Origin: Stramenopiles sp. TOSAG23-6
Lineage: Eukaryota > Sar
Assembly: GCA_900128565.1 (NCBI GenBank)
Contig: LT635914.1
Coordinates: forward strand, 1 to 64,000
Reading direction: 5' to 3'
Length of the DNA: 64,000 nt
In this document: positions 29,436-37,987 of the stretch, one piece after another
Position numbering within the stretch: the first letter of the stretch is position 1
Layout: each line of letters begins with the position of its first letter
Program-made: the position numbers and the translations under genes
The notes under the pieces: model-generated
What the model was told of the DNA's origin: nothing
Database searches by the model: none
The model's input: the letters and a program-made list of their open reading frames with translations, nothing else

Positions 29436-30713
29436 TTATTCGTCCACAGATAATTGCCGTAAACTGCGCCAGGTTTTTTTTGTCAAAAGAGACGACTTTG
29501 AACTATTTACAGTTTGTTCTCCTCCTTCCGTTTTCTGTTCAATACCTTCTTGATGACCTTCTTGATCAAAAAACTTAGGGTTAGGGTTGGGCTCTTTTAC
29601 ATAATTATCGGAAGTACCACCACAAATANTGCTACTGACATTAGAACTACTGCCACCATCACTATTTTTTTCATTATCGTTTACATCTGAGCAAAATTTT
29701 TTTAGTGGAGCATCACTTTCACCACCACTAGTACTAGTGCTTTCAGATACACCATCGGAAATGAATGCATATTTTCTTTTACTAGTCGATTTTTCGCTTT
29801 TACTGGTATTTCGTGTATTTACTAATTCTATTTTCTGCTTTTCGTTATTATTTTTATCTTGATTACTATGAATAATTCGACGTTTTTTTAATGGATGNGA
29901 TACAAGTTGTACAGAATGCGATTCTTTTTCTTCGACGACAGCCTGTTTCTCTGTACCAGTTGTTGGATTTACCCGGTTTCCAGAATAATTGTGTTGGATT
30001 TTGCTTTCCTCAAGTTTTCTCTTCGGAAGTCTTGTTATGCTATTCTGTGGTTCATCAGATTTATCAGGAAGACTACCTTCCTTTTTACGTCCAGTCTTAT
30101 TATGCAACTGTCCCATATTTTCAATATTGCTATTACATTTTTTTACGGTAGGGTTAGGGTTATGTGCTGATTTCATGTTACTTTCGTCTTTTTTAGTGTT
30201 TTTTCCTATTTCTGTTTTGTGAGGTTTAAATTGAAGATGGGCGTGTACTTTGGCTACTTTAGCTTCTTTGTCAGTATCTAAGCAAGATGTAAGATTATTC
30301 TCTGATTCGCCAATTCTCATCATTCGCTCTCGCAAAAGTGACTTCATATCTGCGTGGTCAGTGCAGTGCGCAAAATTTACTCCTAGCGCAGACAAACGCC
30401 GCTTTAGTTCCGCAACGGAACAACGGTCAAAGTCATTCACTGTATCGTAGTATCTATCGTCTTCTTGTCTATAGTCTTCTTCTCGATTAATATCACCGGT
30501 ACCATGCTCATGGGACATACGACTGTTTTCACTCCTCGAATTATTCAAATTCCGGTGAAAACTATACACACTGGCATACCGTTGGCGCTTGAAAGGAGTG
30601 GTAGAATGAACACTCACATCGCCATCAGAGTTATTCANAGACAACATGGGTACTGGTGAACATTGNCGCTTCCTTTTCTCTGGTGTTGATCTCTTCATCA
30701 CCCATTGATACAT
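29436..30713 (-). CDS. SAP-like, lysine-rich protein (copy 2)
   Basis: Mirror copy of 1368-2645, 425 aa, with the same SAP-like motif, basic clusters and N positions. Confidence 0.6.
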   Translation of the reverse strand: MYQWVMKRSTPEKRKXQCSPVPMLSXNNSDGDVSVHSTTPFKRQRYASVYSFHRNLNNSRSENSRMSHEHGTGDINREEDYRQEDDRYYDTVNDFDRCSVAELKRRLSALGVNFAHCTDHADMKSLLRERMMRIGESENNLTSCLDTDKEAKVAKVHAHLQFKPHKTEIGKNTKKDESNMKSAHNPNPTVKKCNSNIENMGQLHNKTGRKKEGSLPDKSDEPQNSITRLPKRKLEESKIQHNYSGNRVNPTTGTEKQAVVEEKESHSVQLVXHPLKKRRIIHSNQDKNNNEKQKIELVNTRNTSKSEKSTSKRKYAFISDGVSESTSTSGGESDAPLKKFCSDVNDNEKNSDGGSSSNVSSXICGGTSDNYVKEPNPNPKFFDQEGHQEGIEQKTEGGEQTVNSSKSSLLTKKTWRSLRQLSVDE

Positions 30714-30958
30714 CGTTTTTTTAACACGCAAAATAATTCTTCATTAATTCTATTCTATTGTGTGGTGTGGTTGGTGAAGAAGCCCTTATCTAATTTCCGG
30801 TAAATACCCGAAAATAAATGACGAGGGTTACCGGGATACCATACCGCCGAACGGACGGCCGTTAAAAATCTCAAAAATCAAGAGTATCTTAGAAAAAAGA
30901 ATTTTGTTCAAGCAACTAAATCTTTTTAATTTAGAAAAGTACCACGACAAAAATAATT

Positions 30959-31828
30959 ATGATATCCAGTGGTATGTTTAAGCAAACAGATCACGATATG
31001 TTAGAAGAAGAATATCTTGCCGCTTTCCGCTTCTTCGATAAAGATAGAGATGGACTACTCACACCTGTACAGCTTGCACAAGCTATGCAATCTCTAGGCT
31101 TTTGTCAAACTACTAGCGAGTTCAAGCGTATTCTATTTTGCCTTGATCCTAAATCCATTACCGAACAAGACTTTTTGAATGTGCTGTCCTCAAAATTGGT
31201 ACAAAATGGTTTACTCACCACTCCAAAACTATTAGACGCCTTTAAATTGTTCAATTCAGCTAAACGGTGCAGAGTTTCTGACACTAGCAAAGGTTATCTG
31301 GAGGTTAACGATAGGGGTACTATATCACACACAGACTGGCTAGCCTTTACAACCAATTTCATTAAACCTCTCAACGTACGCTCAAAGGCAGTAATTAATA
31401 CAGAAACACGAAAGGTAACAAAAATCGGTGCCTATGACTTGGCATATTTCCCCCCATATGTGTTTCTAGATGTCAAACGCGATTTTAGTCAGTCTGTAGA
31501 AGGAAAACGTGTGAAATATCGACAATGGATAAAAGACAACATCAAGGAGCATCCAGAGAATAGAAATCCAAAGAAAATGGCAGAGGTTATGACTGCATTA
31601 GGTCTATTCAACCACGTGTATAGAGAAAAACGTGCAAAATCTTCTGGTGGTGAACTGTTGGTTGATGATAAAAATTTAATTCTCCGAGAAGATATAATTC
31701 GTGTGATCACTTCCATGGGAATTCCACTGAACTTTAGAGAGAGGAGAAGCTTTGCTTCTCTCATAGATGAGTCTGCCGAGGGAGAATATATAAACTATGC
31801 AAATTTATGTAAAAACCTTTTTCTTTAA
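30959..31828 (+). CDS. EF-hand protein (copy 2)
   Basis: Mirror copy of 253-1122, 289 aa, free of N. AATAAA downstream near 31951 could serve polyadenylation. Confidence 0.78.
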   Translation: MISSGMFKQTDHDMLEEEYLAAFRFFDKDRDGLLTPVQLAQAMQSLGFCQTTSEFKRILFCLDPKSITEQDFLNVLSSKLVQNGLLTTPKLLDAFKLFNSAKRCRVSDTSKGYLEVNDRGTISHTDWLAFTTNFIKPLNVRSKAVINTETRKVTKIGAYDLAYFPPYVFLDVKRDFSQSVEGKRVKYRQWIKDNIKEHPENRNPKKMAEVMTALGLFNHVYREKRAKSSGGELLVDDKNLILREDIIRVITSMGIPLNFRERRSFASLIDESAEGEYINYANLCKNLFL

Positions 31829-32048
31829 GCATAAAAACAGTTATTAGGGATAGGGTGTATAACACTTCGTATGTTATGTTTTCCGATTTGGTATCTGTGA
31901 ATATATACTAGTACATAACTTATACATTTATTGTTGTGAACCTTTGGACTAATAAATATCTATCGGATAAGAGAAAGATGTAGAATGATTGATTTGAATT
32001 ATTAAATGATATCATAATAATAAAAATATATCCAATATCAATTTAAAT

Positions 32049-32084
<36 letters not shown>

Positions 32085-32333
32085 GTTTTTTATATCTTGA
32101 AGAAATTCGATAGTTTTGAACCAAAAACACATTCAATGTTCAAATTATAACACACTTCTACCTTCTACCCTCCTATATACACGAGCACCTCACTGGAAAC
32201 TAACTACGCGTAACTTCTATTAAATCAAGACAATTAATTACCTCAACAGACCTTGTGACGCAACTTTTATATTTTGAATTAGACATATTATTCATGTCAA
32301 AAGAAACCACTCTATACTATACTAATTGTTTTG
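31829..32333. other. Joined 3' flanks of EF-hand and zinc-knuckle genes; A/B junction
   Basis: This stretch of 505 bp has no gene. The block A/B junction is at 32080/32081, right after 27 T (32054-32080). The left part is the EF-hand 3' flank. The right part (32081-32333) is the 3' flank of the convergent zinc-knuckle gene. I see no RNA gene or recognisable element apart from the homopolymer. Confidence 0.6.
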
Positions 32334-33513
32334 TTAAAAGCAACTAACATATCCAAGGTCATTGGCAAAACCACCAAGGTCATTGGCAAAACCACCAATT
32401 TCACTGGCAACACAGAATCGTGCCATATGTCCCGGTTCTCCACAAGTATAGCATGAACGATCGGAAGAGCATAATGCGCCTTGGGGAGGCATTTGACAGT
32501 CTCGTGAAACATGACCGAGTTGACCACAATTATAACAATTTTTCTCGCTCACAATACCATAGCTTCTAACATTACATGCCCTTGCCATATGGCCTACTTC
32601 GCCACAGGTATGACAAGAACGATGAATAGAGCTCAATGCGCCTTGGGGAGGCATTTGACAGTCTCGTGAAACGTGACCGGGCTCACCGCAATTAAAACAT
32701 TTTTTCCTTTCTAAGTTACATTCCTTTGTTGTATGGCCTAATTCACCGCAGGAATGACAAGAACGATAATCAGAGCTCAGTGCTCCTTGGGGAGGCATTT
32801 GACAATCTTTTGAAATGTGACCGGCTTCACCACAATTATAACAACTAGAATACTTTGTTACTTCAGCACAAAATCGTGCCAAATGACCTATTTTACCACA
32901 GATATAACAAGAGCGTTCCGAATAATTTAATTCTCCCTGCGGGGGCATGTTGCAATCTGTTGAAATATGACCGTATTGGCCACAATTATAACAACTTTTC
33001 CCATTCACACTCAAATTATAAGTGCAACTTCGGGCTAAATGACCTATTTCACCACATTTATAGCAAGAACGTTGATTCATATGTAATCCGCCCTGTGGAG
33101 GCATTTTGCAATCTGTTGAAATGTGTCCGTTTTCGCCACAATTGTAACATCTTTTCACATATCCGTAGCCCCTGGAAGGACAAGTTCGAGCCAAATGCCC
33201 TGTTTCCCCACAACTATCTATAAGAAAAGGTATATAAAAGCTTCTTCAAACATGAGTAATGATTAAATTGCAGAGTTACTCACCATATGTATAATAATAT
33301 GGAAGTGAGCTGAAACTTACAACAAGAACGAACCCCAGGGTAGTTATCACTGTACCCGTTCCACTCGCAAAACCTTGCACCGATCTAAAAAGTATGTGTA
33401 TAAAGAAAGTGTTAGAAATATAAGTACTCAAGGAGTGAAAAGTTTAGGAAAATATATAGTCACATTACAAAGAAAGAATGCTAACGTACCCCGTCGGACT
33501 TGAAACAGTTCAT
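32334..33513 (-). CDS. CCHC zinc-knuckle protein, 323 aa, 3 exons (block B copy 1)
   Basis: Mirror of the gene at 33604-34783. Minus-strand exons are 33513-33490, 33384-33321 and 33217-32334, separated by introns with canonical GT...AG ends. The translation is the same, with 11 intact CX2CX4HX4C knuckles. Its start codon is 90 bp from that of its twin. Its 3' end is convergent with the EF-hand gene copy at 30959-31828. Confidence 0.85.
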
Positions 33514-33603
33514 CTTGAAACGTATTGGCAAAACAATTCAAACCAATGGATGCTGGTATACCAGCATCCATTGGTTTGAATTGTTTTGCCAATACGTTTC
33601 AAG
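33514..33603. promoter_or_regulatory. Dyad between head-to-head zinc-knuckle genes
   Basis: Only 90 bp, all of it palindromic, separate the two start codons. Each gene has 45 bp of unique 5' sequence before the mirror axis. An in-frame TGA (33577-33579) precedes the ATG at 33604, so the start cannot lie further upstream in the same exon. A normal promoter does not fit unless the palindrome itself acts as a bidirectional one. Confidence 0.4.
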
Positions 33604-34783
33604 ATGAACTGTTTCAAGTCCGACGGGGTACGTTAGCATTCTTTCTTTGTAATGTGACTATATATTTTCCTAAACTTTTCACTCCTTGAGTACTTATATT
33701 TCTAACACTTTCTTTATACACATACTTTTTAGATCGGTGCAAGGTTTTGCGAGTGGAACGGGTACAGTGATAACTACCCTGGGGTTCGTTCTTGTTGTAA
33801 GTTTCAGCTCACTTCCATATTATTATACATATGGTGAGTAACTCTGCAATTTAATCATTACTCATGTTTGAAGAAGCTTTTATATACCTTTTCTTATAGA
33901 TAGTTGTGGGGAAACAGGGCATTTGGCTCGAACTTGTCCTTCCAGGGGCTACGGATATGTGAAAAGATGTTACAATTGTGGCGAAAACGGACACATTTCA
34001 ACAGATTGCAAAATGCCTCCACAGGGCGGATTACATATGAATCAACGTTCTTGCTATAAATGTGGTGAAATAGGTCATTTAGCCCGAAGTTGCACTTATA
34101 ATTTGAGTGTGAATGGGAAAAGTTGTTATAATTGTGGCCAATACGGTCATATTTCAACAGATTGCAACATGCCCCCGCAGGGAGAATTAAATTATTCGGA
34201 ACGCTCTTGTTATATCTGTGGTAAAATAGGTCATTTGGCACGATTTTGTGCTGAAGTAACAAAGTATTCTAGTTGTTATAATTGTGGTGAAGCCGGTCAC
34301 ATTTCAAAAGATTGTCAAATGCCTCCCCAAGGAGCACTGAGCTCTGATTATCGTTCTTGTCATTCCTGCGGTGAATTAGGCCATACAACAAAGGAATGTA
34401 ACTTAGAAAGGAAAAAATGTTTTAATTGCGGTGAGCCCGGTCACGTTTCACGAGACTGTCAAATGCCTCCCCAAGGCGCATTGAGCTCTATTCATCGTTC
34501 TTGTCATACCTGTGGCGAAGTAGGCCATATGGCAAGGGCATGTAATGTTAGAAGCTATGGTATTGTGAGCGAGAAAAATTGTTATAATTGTGGTCAACTC
34601 GGTCATGTTTCACGAGACTGTCAAATGCCTCCCCAAGGCGCATTATGCTCTTCCGATCGTTCATGCTATACTTGTGGAGAACCGGGACATATGGCACGAT
34701 TCTGTGTTGCCAGTGAAATTGGTGGTTTTGCCAATGACCTTGGTGGTTTTGCCAATGACCTTGGATATGTTAGTTGCTTTTAA
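33604..34783 (+). CDS. CCHC zinc-knuckle (CNBP/Gis2-like) protein, 323 aa, 3 exons (block B copy 2)
   Basis: Exons are 33604-33627, 33733-33796 and 33900-34783. Introns are 105 nt (GTACGT...TTTTTAG, phase 0) and 103 nt (GTAAGT...CTTATAG, phase 1). Splicing joins exons 2 and 3 inside the first knuckle, restoring CYSCGETGHLARTC. There are 11 intact CX2CX4HX4C knuckles. Odd ones read GH(L/M/T)-(A/T)-(R/K)-x-C; even ones read GH(I/V)S-x-DC and are always followed by MPPQG. Exons 1-2 encode CFKSDGIGARFC, a knuckle that has lost its second Cys and its His. The tail holds a tandem GGFANDL repeat (18-nt DNA repeat). Zinc knuckles of this type bind single-stranded nucleic acid. CNBP and yeast Gis2, with 7 knuckles, act on mRNA translation. 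A similar role here is inferred from family. No N is present. Confidence 0.87.
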
Positions 34784-35288
34784 CAAAACAATTAGTATAG
34801 TATAGAGTGGTTTCTTTTGACATGAATAATATGTCTAATTCAAAATATAAAAGTTGCGTCACAAGGTCTGTTGAGGTAATTAATTGTCTTGATTTAATAG
34901 AAGTTACGCGTAGTTAGTTTCCAGTGAGGTGCTCGTGTATATAGGAGGGTAGAAGGTAGAAGTGTGTTATAATTTGAACATTGAATGTGTTTTTGGTTCA
35001 AAACTATCGAATTTCTTCAAGATATAAAAAACATTTAAAAAAAAAAAAAAAAAAAAATTTCAATTTAAATTGATATTGGATATATTTTTATTTTTATTAT
35101 TATGATATCATTTAATAATTCAAATCAATCATTCTACATCTTTCTCTTATCCGATAGATATTTATTAGTCCAAAGGTTCACAACAATAAATGTATAAGTT
35201 ATGTACTAGTATATATTCACAGATACCAAATCGGAAAACATAACATACGAAGTGTTATACACCCTATCCCTAATAACTGTTTTTATGC
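34784..35288. other. 3' flanks of zinc-knuckle and EF-hand genes; variant A/B junction
   Basis: Mirror of 31829-32333 except at the junction. The homopolymer is 21 A (35037-35057) instead of 27, and TTTTTA is duplicated at about 35091-35096. No gene or RNA is seen. Confidence 0.6.
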
Positions 35289-36158
35289 TTAAAGAAAAAG
35301 GTTTTTACATAAATTTGCATAGTTTATATATTCTCCCTCGGCAGACTCATCTATGAGAGAAGCAAAGCTTCTCCTCTCTCTAAAGTTCAGTGGAATTCCC
35401 ATGGAAGTGATCACACGAATTATATCTTCTCGGAGAATTAAATTTTTATCATCAACCAACAGTTCACCACCAGAAGATTTTGCACGTTTTTCTCTATACA
35501 CGTGGTTGAATAGACCTAATGCAGTCATAACCTCTGCCATTTTCTTTGGATTTCTATTCTCTGGATGCTCCTTGATGTTGTCTTTTATCCATTGTCGATA
35601 TTTCACACGTTTTCCTTCTACAGACTGACTAAAATCGCGTTTGACATCTAGAAACACATATGGGGGGAAATATGCCAAGTCATAGGCACCGATTTTTGTT
35701 ACCTTTCGTGTTTCTGTATTAATTACTGCCTTTGAGCGTACGTTGAGAGGTTTAATGAAATTGGTTGTAAAGGCTAGCCAGTCTGTGTGTGATATAGTAC
35801 CCCTATCGTTAACCTCCAGATAACCTTTGCTAGTGTCAGAAACTCTGCACCGTTTAGCTGAATTGAACAATTTAAAGGCGTCTAATAGTTTTGGAGTGGT
35901 GAGTAAACCATTTTGTACCAATTTTGAGGACAGCACATTCAAAAAGTCTTGTTCGGTAATGGATTTAGGATCAAGGCAAAATAGAATACGCTTGAACTCG
36001 CTAGTAGTTTGACAAAAGCCTAGAGATTGCATAGCTTGTGCAAGCTGTACAGGTGTGAGTAGTCCATCTCTATCTTTATCGAAGAAGCGGAAAGCGGCAA
36101 GATATTCTTCTTCTAACATATCGTGATCTGTTTGCTTAAACATACCACTGGATATCAT
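35289..36158 (-). CDS. EF-hand protein (copy 3)
   Basis: Same-orientation copy of 253-1122 at +35036, with an identical 289-aa product. It lies convergent with the zinc-knuckle gene at 33604-34783. Confidence 0.78.
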   Translation of the reverse strand: MISSGMFKQTDHDMLEEEYLAAFRFFDKDRDGLLTPVQLAQAMQSLGFCQTTSEFKRILFCLDPKSITEQDFLNVLSSKLVQNGLLTTPKLLDAFKLFNSAKRCRVSDTSKGYLEVNDRGTISHTDWLAFTTNFIKPLNVRSKAVINTETRKVTKIGAYDLAYFPPYVFLDVKRDFSQSVEGKRVKYRQWIKDNIKEHPENRNPKKMAEVMTALGLFNHVYREKRAKSSGGELLVDDKNLILREDIIRVITSMGIPLNFRERRSFASLIDESAEGEYINYANLCKNLFL

Positions 36159-36403
36159 AATTATTTTTGTCGTGGTACTTTTCTAAATTAAAAAGATTTA
36201 GTTGCTTGAACAAAATTCTTTTTTCTAAGATACTCTTGATTTTTGAGATTTTTAACGGCCGTCCGTTCGGCGGTATGGTATCCCGGTAACCCTCGTCATT
36301 TATTTTCGGGTATTTACCGGAAATTAGATAAGGGCTTCTTCACCAACCACACCACACAATAGAATAGAATTAATGAAGAATTATTTTGCGTGTTAAAAAA
36401 ACG

Positions 36404-37681
36404 ATGTATCAATGGGTGATGAAGAGATCAACACCAGAGAAAAGGAAGCGNCAATGTTCACCAGTACCCATGTTGTCTNTGAATAACTCTGATGGCGATG
36501 TGAGTGTTCATTCTACCACTCCTTTCAAGCGCCAACGGTATGCCAGTGTGTATAGTTTTCACCGGAATTTGAATAATTCGAGGAGTGAAAACAGTCGTAT
36601 GTCCCATGAGCATGGTACCGGTGATATTAATCGAGAAGAAGACTATAGACAAGAAGACGATAGATACTACGATACAGTGAATGACTTTGACCGTTGTTCC
36701 GTTGCGGAACTAAAGCGGCGTTTGTCTGCGCTAGGAGTAAATTTTGCGCACTGCACTGACCACGCAGATATGAAGTCACTTTTGCGAGAGCGAATGATGA
36801 GAATTGGCGAATCAGAGAATAATCTTACATCTTGCTTAGATACTGACAAAGAAGCTAAAGTAGCCAAAGTACACGCCCATCTTCAATTTAAACCTCACAA
36901 AACAGAAATAGGAAAAAACACTAAAAAAGACGAAAGTAACATGAAATCAGCACATAACCCTAACCCTACCGTAAAAAAATGTAATAGCAATATTGAAAAT
37001 ATGGGACAGTTGCATAATAAGACTGGACGTAAAAAGGAAGGTAGTCTTCCTGATAAATCTGATGAACCACAGAATAGCATAACAAGACTTCCGAAGAGAA
37101 AACTTGAGGAAAGCAAAATCCAACACAATTATTCTGGAAACCGGGTAAATCCAACAACTGGTACAGAGAAACAGGCTGTCGTCGAAGAAAAAGAATCGCA
37201 TTCTGTACAACTTGTATCNCATCCATTAAAAAAACGTCGAATTATTCATAGTAATCAAGATAAAAATAATAACGAAAAGCAGAAAATAGAATTAGTAAAT
37301 ACACGAAATACCAGTAAAAGCGAAAAATCGACTAGTAAAAGAAAATATGCATTCATTTCCGATGGTGTATCTGAAAGCACTAGTACTAGTGGTGGTGAAA
37401 GTGATGCTCCACTAAAAAAATTTTGCTCAGATGTAAACGATAATGAAAAAAATAGTGATGGTGGCAGTAGTTCTAATGTCAGTAGCANTATTTGTGGTGG
37501 TACTTCCGATAATTATGTAAAAGAGCCCAACCCTAACCCTAAGTTTTTTGATCAAGAAGGTCATCAAGAAGGTATTGAACAGAAAACGGAAGGAGGAGAA
37601 CAAACTGTAAATAGTTCAAAGTCGTCTCTTTTGACAAAAAAAACCTGGCGCAGTTTACGGCAATTATCTGTGGACGAATAA
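36404..37681 (+). CDS. SAP-like, lysine-rich protein (copy 3)
   Basis: Copy of 1368-2645 at +35036, with the same 425-aa product, N positions and upstream 7-codon ORF (36373-36396). Confidence 0.6.
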   Translation: MYQWVMKRSTPEKRKXQCSPVPMLSXNNSDGDVSVHSTTPFKRQRYASVYSFHRNLNNSRSENSRMSHEHGTGDINREEDYRQEDDRYYDTVNDFDRCSVAELKRRLSALGVNFAHCTDHADMKSLLRERMMRIGESENNLTSCLDTDKEAKVAKVHAHLQFKPHKTEIGKNTKKDESNMKSAHNPNPTVKKCNSNIENMGQLHNKTGRKKEGSLPDKSDEPQNSITRLPKRKLEESKIQHNYSGNRVNPTTGTEKQAVVEEKESHSVQLVXHPLKKRRIIHSNQDKNNNEKQKIELVNTRNTSKSEKSTSKRKYAFISDGVSESTSTSGGESDAPLKKFCSDVNDNEKNSDGGSSSNVSSXICGGTSDNYVKEPNPNPKFFDQEGHQEGIEQKTEGGEQTVNSSKSSLLTKKTWRSLRQLSVDE

Positions 37682-37987
37682 TTCAAAGATTCTCTCTTTG
37701 ACAACACAATTAGTCTATTGATTACATGATGAGATTTGTAACTAATAAAAATGTTCTAAACAATTAAANTTTNTCTAANTTTTTNGTTGTGGAACCGGGT
37801 ACCTAAAAAAAATGTAACGTTTTTTTCGTTAGTAAAAATTTGCACTCTTGTACTAGTATCAATGAAAGTCTTTAAGTAAATATCCAACACGAATAGTCAT
37901 CACAAAATAGTAATTTTTTAGTATTGATTACACACATTGCGATAAAGGCTTGATTGACGAATAGGCATTTTTGATTATATTTTCTTC
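37682..37987. other. Intergenic region, SAP-like gene / CFAP58 (copy 3)
   Basis: Copy of 2646-2951, with the same N cluster and hairpin. No gene is seen. Confidence 0.45.

Larger units (their letters stand above)
1..32080. repeat. Perfect-looking inverted repeat, two 16,040-bp arms, dyad at 16040/16041
   Basis: Every gene and intergenic stretch of 1-16040 recurs reverse-complemented at 32081-x. The centre is 23 A (16017-16039), the dinucleotide TA, then 23 T (16042-16064), with no spacer. All coding coordinates map exactly, so there is no net indel between arms. The 27-A run at 1-27 matches the 27-T run at 32054-32080. The dyad lies inside an intron of the GlyRS gene. I checked gene coordinates, translations and sample stretches, not every base. 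Confidence 0.97.

Noticed and set aside
32855-33223. 122-aa frame antisense to the zinc-knuckle gene
   Set aside because: It mirrors the repeated knuckle codons on the other strand; the sense frame has 11 intact knuckles.
33541-33576. A telomere-resolvase site as in hairpin-ended phages and Borrelia
   Set aside because: The dyad is perfect, but no resolvase gene is present, the other dyad is unrelated in sequence, and the surroundings are ordinary eukaryotic genes. It is kept only as a testable alternative.
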